Origin: Coturnix japonica
Lineage: Eukaryota > Chordata > Aves > Galliformes > Phasianidae
Length of the DNA stretch: 64,000 nt
Direction: 5' to 3'
NCBI RefSeq assembly: GCF_001577835.2
Contig: NC_029528.1
Location: 248,001-312,000, forward strand
Under the pieces are notes generated by a model that saw only the letters and a program-made list of their open reading frames with translations, was not told where the DNA came from and ran no database searches. Position numbers and translations under genes: made by a program. Within the stretch, counting starts at the first letter, position 1, and each line of letters begins with the position of its first letter. Positions 61,501-64,000 of this stretch are shown piece by piece.

Positions 61501-62727
61501 CACCAGAGAGGGCTCCTCAGGGCTGCAACACCCCCAGGTAGCCACAATGCTTTTAATGTATACATTGATGTATACGTGATATATATTGACTGTCATTAAT
61601 ATATAAAACACAACCATCAAATAAATAAAAATAGACAGAAATCTCACAGAGACATGGACGGGCCATGGAAGAGTCCAAGGAACTCAGTTACATCTCGGAC
61701 CATGACTTATCTCCCCTGACTCAAGTGTTCCTTTTCTTTTGGGGGAGAGTATCAGGTTGGGGCTGTATCTCAGTGTTACTCCCACGTGAGCCTGAGATCA
61801 CTGCCAGGTGCTCAGATATTCTGCGACACGTTTTCCCTGTGTGTGATTCATGAATATGATGCTATTTCCTGCCTTTGTAGATCCACTGTGCTGCTTTCTT
61901 CTTGTTTGGAAAGTGCTGTGGGATGAAATGCTCTGGGATAAAAGGGAGTGAGTTGTCCTCTGAGGCTGTGGAATTTTTGTGCGATGTGAAAAGGGAAAAT
62001 CTGCTGAGCTGTCATAAACTGAGGGATAGTAATAGATAAAATCCTCATTTCTCTGAATGTTATAATGGGGCATTGCTATGGCAGCAACAACAGCTGAGAT
62101 CTGCAGCTCGCTGGTGTGCCCTCTGGCAGACGTGCCTCCAGGATTCTTGTAAAGCAACTTCAGTGCTCTTCTGCTTCCCAGGGGGTTCTGGTAATGTTAT
62201 GACGGACCATGATGTGACTTTATTCTGATGGGATTTGTTACCAATCGGCTCACAATGAGATGGGCCATAAAATAGAAAAAATACCCATTAGTGGTAGTAG
62301 TAATCATAGTTCTCTTTTTCTGTCTTACTTTCCCTTTAACAGTGATGGAAAGGATTGGGGCCATTAGTATTCTGATGGAGAGTGGCTGTGACAAAGAGTG
62401 TGACTGCGGGGCCTCCTGACTGCTCTGTGTGCTGCTGTGATGTGGAGGGGACGGCTCCAATTGCACCATTCTGGGACTGGCCCTGAGATGGTACAAGAGC
62501 ACGCAGACAGACGGGTGATTCACAGTACAGGGACAATGCTCTCAGCTCTGCCACACTAACCCTGTGTGTTGACTGGGAGAATGATACCAGGTGAGTTTAT
62601 TTTCACACAGAGACTGCTGATATTTGTATGCCAGTTTACATGTATGTATGTATGTGTGTTTGCTTAAAAACGGGCAAGCTGTATCCCAGAATCACTGCAT
62701 CTTCATTCTGCATCTGCTTCCTGGCAG
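55542..62727. other. intergenic / 5' intron region before the PP2A-B exon
   Basis: Seven kilobases with no supportable gene. It holds a short TA repeat at about 56126-56141 and the double pentanucleotide array at 59922-60116. AT-rich sequence prevails and open frames are short. If a plus-strand promoter lies in the 54.83-55.5 kb island, this is the first intron of PPP2R2B. Confidence 0.6.
59922..60116 (+). repeat. paired pentanucleotide arrays (TTTTC)n then (TTTCC)n
   Basis: About 18 units of TTTTC (59922-60015), a TTGA break, then about 19 units of TTTCC (60021-60115). Together they form a 190-bp pure pyrimidine strand. On the complement the units are AAAAG and AAAGG. The Lys/Glu/Arg-rich and Phe/Ser-rich open frames over it are artefacts of the repeat. 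Confidence 0.97.
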
Positions 62728-62805
62728 GACTTGGAAACCTCATGCAGGATGTGCTGTGGTGCTTCAGTCAGGTGAAGGGAACCATCGATGTCGGGGTGAC
62801 AGAAG
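62728..62805 (+). CDS. PPP2R2B: alternative 5' exon of a PP2A B55 regulatory subunit, by position PPP2R2B
   Basis: 78 nt between a strong acceptor (CATCTGCTTCCTGGCAG) and donor GAAG|GTAGGT. The ATG at 62742 gives MQDVLWCFSQVKGTIDVGVT then E, ending one base into a codon. B55 subunits of PP2A start with xQWCFSQVKGxxDEDVxE followed by ADIISTVEF, and the phase fits a following exon beginning with the rest of the Ala codon. B55 proteins are seven-blade propellers that choose PP2A substrates; the beta form is neuronal. Human gene order and orientation (DPYSL3, STK32A, PPP2R2B divergent from STK32A) support the assignment. An upstream non-coding exon must exist. DVGV replaces the usual DEDV. The remaining exons lie beyond the window. 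Confidence 0.82.
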
Positions 62806-63761
62806 GTAGGTTCCATTTCCCCTTGTGCTGCCTGCGGTCACGAAGTATTCATTTGTTGCCTACTTCTTGCACAGGGCTGTCTGCATGCTGGGGGGTAGAG
62901 GGAGAAGGTGCATCCTTTTCTCTCCTGATTTCCTTGTGTAGAGATGGTAGGAGGGGTGGTAACTAAAATTAATAATTGAAACCAAAGGTTGAATTGGAAG
63001 GCATTGTGATTTAATAGCATCAACACTATTTGAAACATGTTTCCCTTGTTTTTGAGCTTCTATTTGCTTCAATGTCTCAGGGAACTGTGTGACACACTGC
63101 TCTACCATAACATCCTTCCTGAGAATCAGCTGGGTTCTGTTCCTGGCTGACACAATATTCACTTGCTGCCCATTCGTGTACTGGTATTAAAAATTAATTT
63201 CACTGACACAGATATGTATCTACAAGATACATGCATATTCAAAGACAAGGAGGAGCTGGTGCAGGTGTATGGGAGATCCAGGAGCTTAGGGCAGCTCCTA
63301 GGAGAGCCAGTAGCTTTCAGGGTGATCTGTGCTCCTAAATCACTTTGGCACTCCTGCAGGCATTCAGACAACGTGTGAATTGCAAACACATGGGCAACTG
63401 GAAAGGAATGGATGTATTCCTTTCTCCTGCCCTTAAAACTGAACGTGTTTGTGCTGCCCTGTGCCTCCTGTGATGATTGTTTGGTGCCCAGCACAATACT
63501 GGACTTCCTCCTACATTTTCTTGTTCTCATTTCACACTTTTATCTTGCTTTCTCTTACTGCACCGCTTATTAATCCAGAGATAGAACAGAAGAGGCATAT
63601 GGATAAGGCCACATTCAATGAAACCAGTAACAAAAAGGCATCCGAGTTTGTCAGGTCTTATCAGCAAGTGCAAATGGCCTCAGTGTGACTGAGTGGAAAG
63701 TTCTGTTTTGCTGGTTTTGTTTTTGCTTGTATATGAATACAGGCATGTATGTGTTCAGATG
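62806..63761 (+). other. intron after the PP2A-B exon
   Basis: No exon or repeat recognised up to the LTR-family copy. The open frame at 63449-63688 has no family resemblance that I can see. Confidence 0.6.
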
Positions 63762-64000
63762 TGTGTTGTATTCCCATACAACTGGTAATCACAGCCTGAA
63801 CCTCTGATTAATCAGCTGAGGCGAGTGTTGGGTCAGCTGTGGGAGCACAGGTGAGAGTAATGGAGCTGTGCTCCCAGAAGGGGTGGAGACTGTCTCTACC
63901 TCCTCTAGATCTCATTTAAGGGCTGACCACCACTAAAGCAACATCTCTTGGAGGTTGCTCCCCAGTGGAGATTGCCTCAGCTTTTCCCAGTAAAGGCATC
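63762..64000. mobile_element. LTR-family copy running off the window
   Basis: CTGGTAATCACAGCCTGAAC, GATTAATCAGCTGAGGC, TGTGGGAGCACAGGTGAGAG and TGACCACCACTAAAGCAAC are shared with the solo LTR at 50634-50941 with scattered differences. It is in the same orientation and cut by the window edge, so whether it is a solo LTR or part of a longer element cannot be told. Confidence 0.85.

Noticed and set aside
63449-63688. Frame ending EIEQKRHMDKATFNETSNKK...QMASV
   Set aside because: It looks protein-like in composition, but I find no family match, and the upstream TTATTAATCCAG is a weak acceptor. It could not be supported as an exon.

Overview
This is vertebrate nuclear DNA, almost certainly from a bird of the fowl order and most likely chicken. 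Genes are split by GT-AG introns, GC-rich promoter islands alternate with AT-richer introns, and most recognisable dispersed repeats are CR1 LINE pieces ending in the bird-typical ATTCTATG tail repeats. Gene content and order match human 5q32 (DPYSL3 - STK32A - PPP2R2B), which I expect on chicken chromosome 13. That placement is from memory and was not searched.

Layout. (1) 706-32423, plus strand: DPYSL3 (CRMP4), a complete 13-exon common body behind two alternative first exons. Each alternative first coding exon sits in its own CpG island (about 310-1180 and 10010-10960). Spliced in silico, the exons give a 570-residue short form, the same length as human CRMP4, and a 654-residue long form. 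(2) 52414-35040, minus strand: STK32A (YANK1), 12 coding exons, 395 residues, converging tail-to-tail with DPYSL3. Candidate poly(A) signals of the two genes lie 30 bp apart near 34.2 kb. Its upstream non-coding exon and promoter probably lie in the CpG island at 54.83-55.26 kb. (3) 55.5-62.7 kb: mostly featureless intergenic or 5'-intron DNA, with one long pair of pentanucleotide arrays. (4) 62728-62805, plus strand: one alternative 5' exon of a PP2A B-family regulatory subunit, by position PPP2R2B. The rest of that gene lies to the right of the window.

Mobile DNA: a 2-kb CR1 with an internal deletion (27837-29830), four short CR1 pieces, an unusual SINE made of two tRNA-like heads on a CR1 tail (7701-7876), a solo LTR with 5-bp target duplication 16 bp from an STK32A exon (50634-50941), and two related LTR pieces (39490-39647 and 63762 to the window end).

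The genes do not form an operon. The shared logic is evolutionary: CRMP, STK32 and PP2A-B genes sit together at several places in vertebrate genomes (DPYSL3/STK32A/PPP2R2B, CRMP1/STK32B/PPP2R2C, DPYSL4/STK32C/PPP2R2D), so this window is one member of a block duplicated early in vertebrates. I found no CRISPR array, no tRNA or rRNA gene, and no prokaryote-type system. The item closest to something undescribed is the dimeric tRNA/CR1 SINE.
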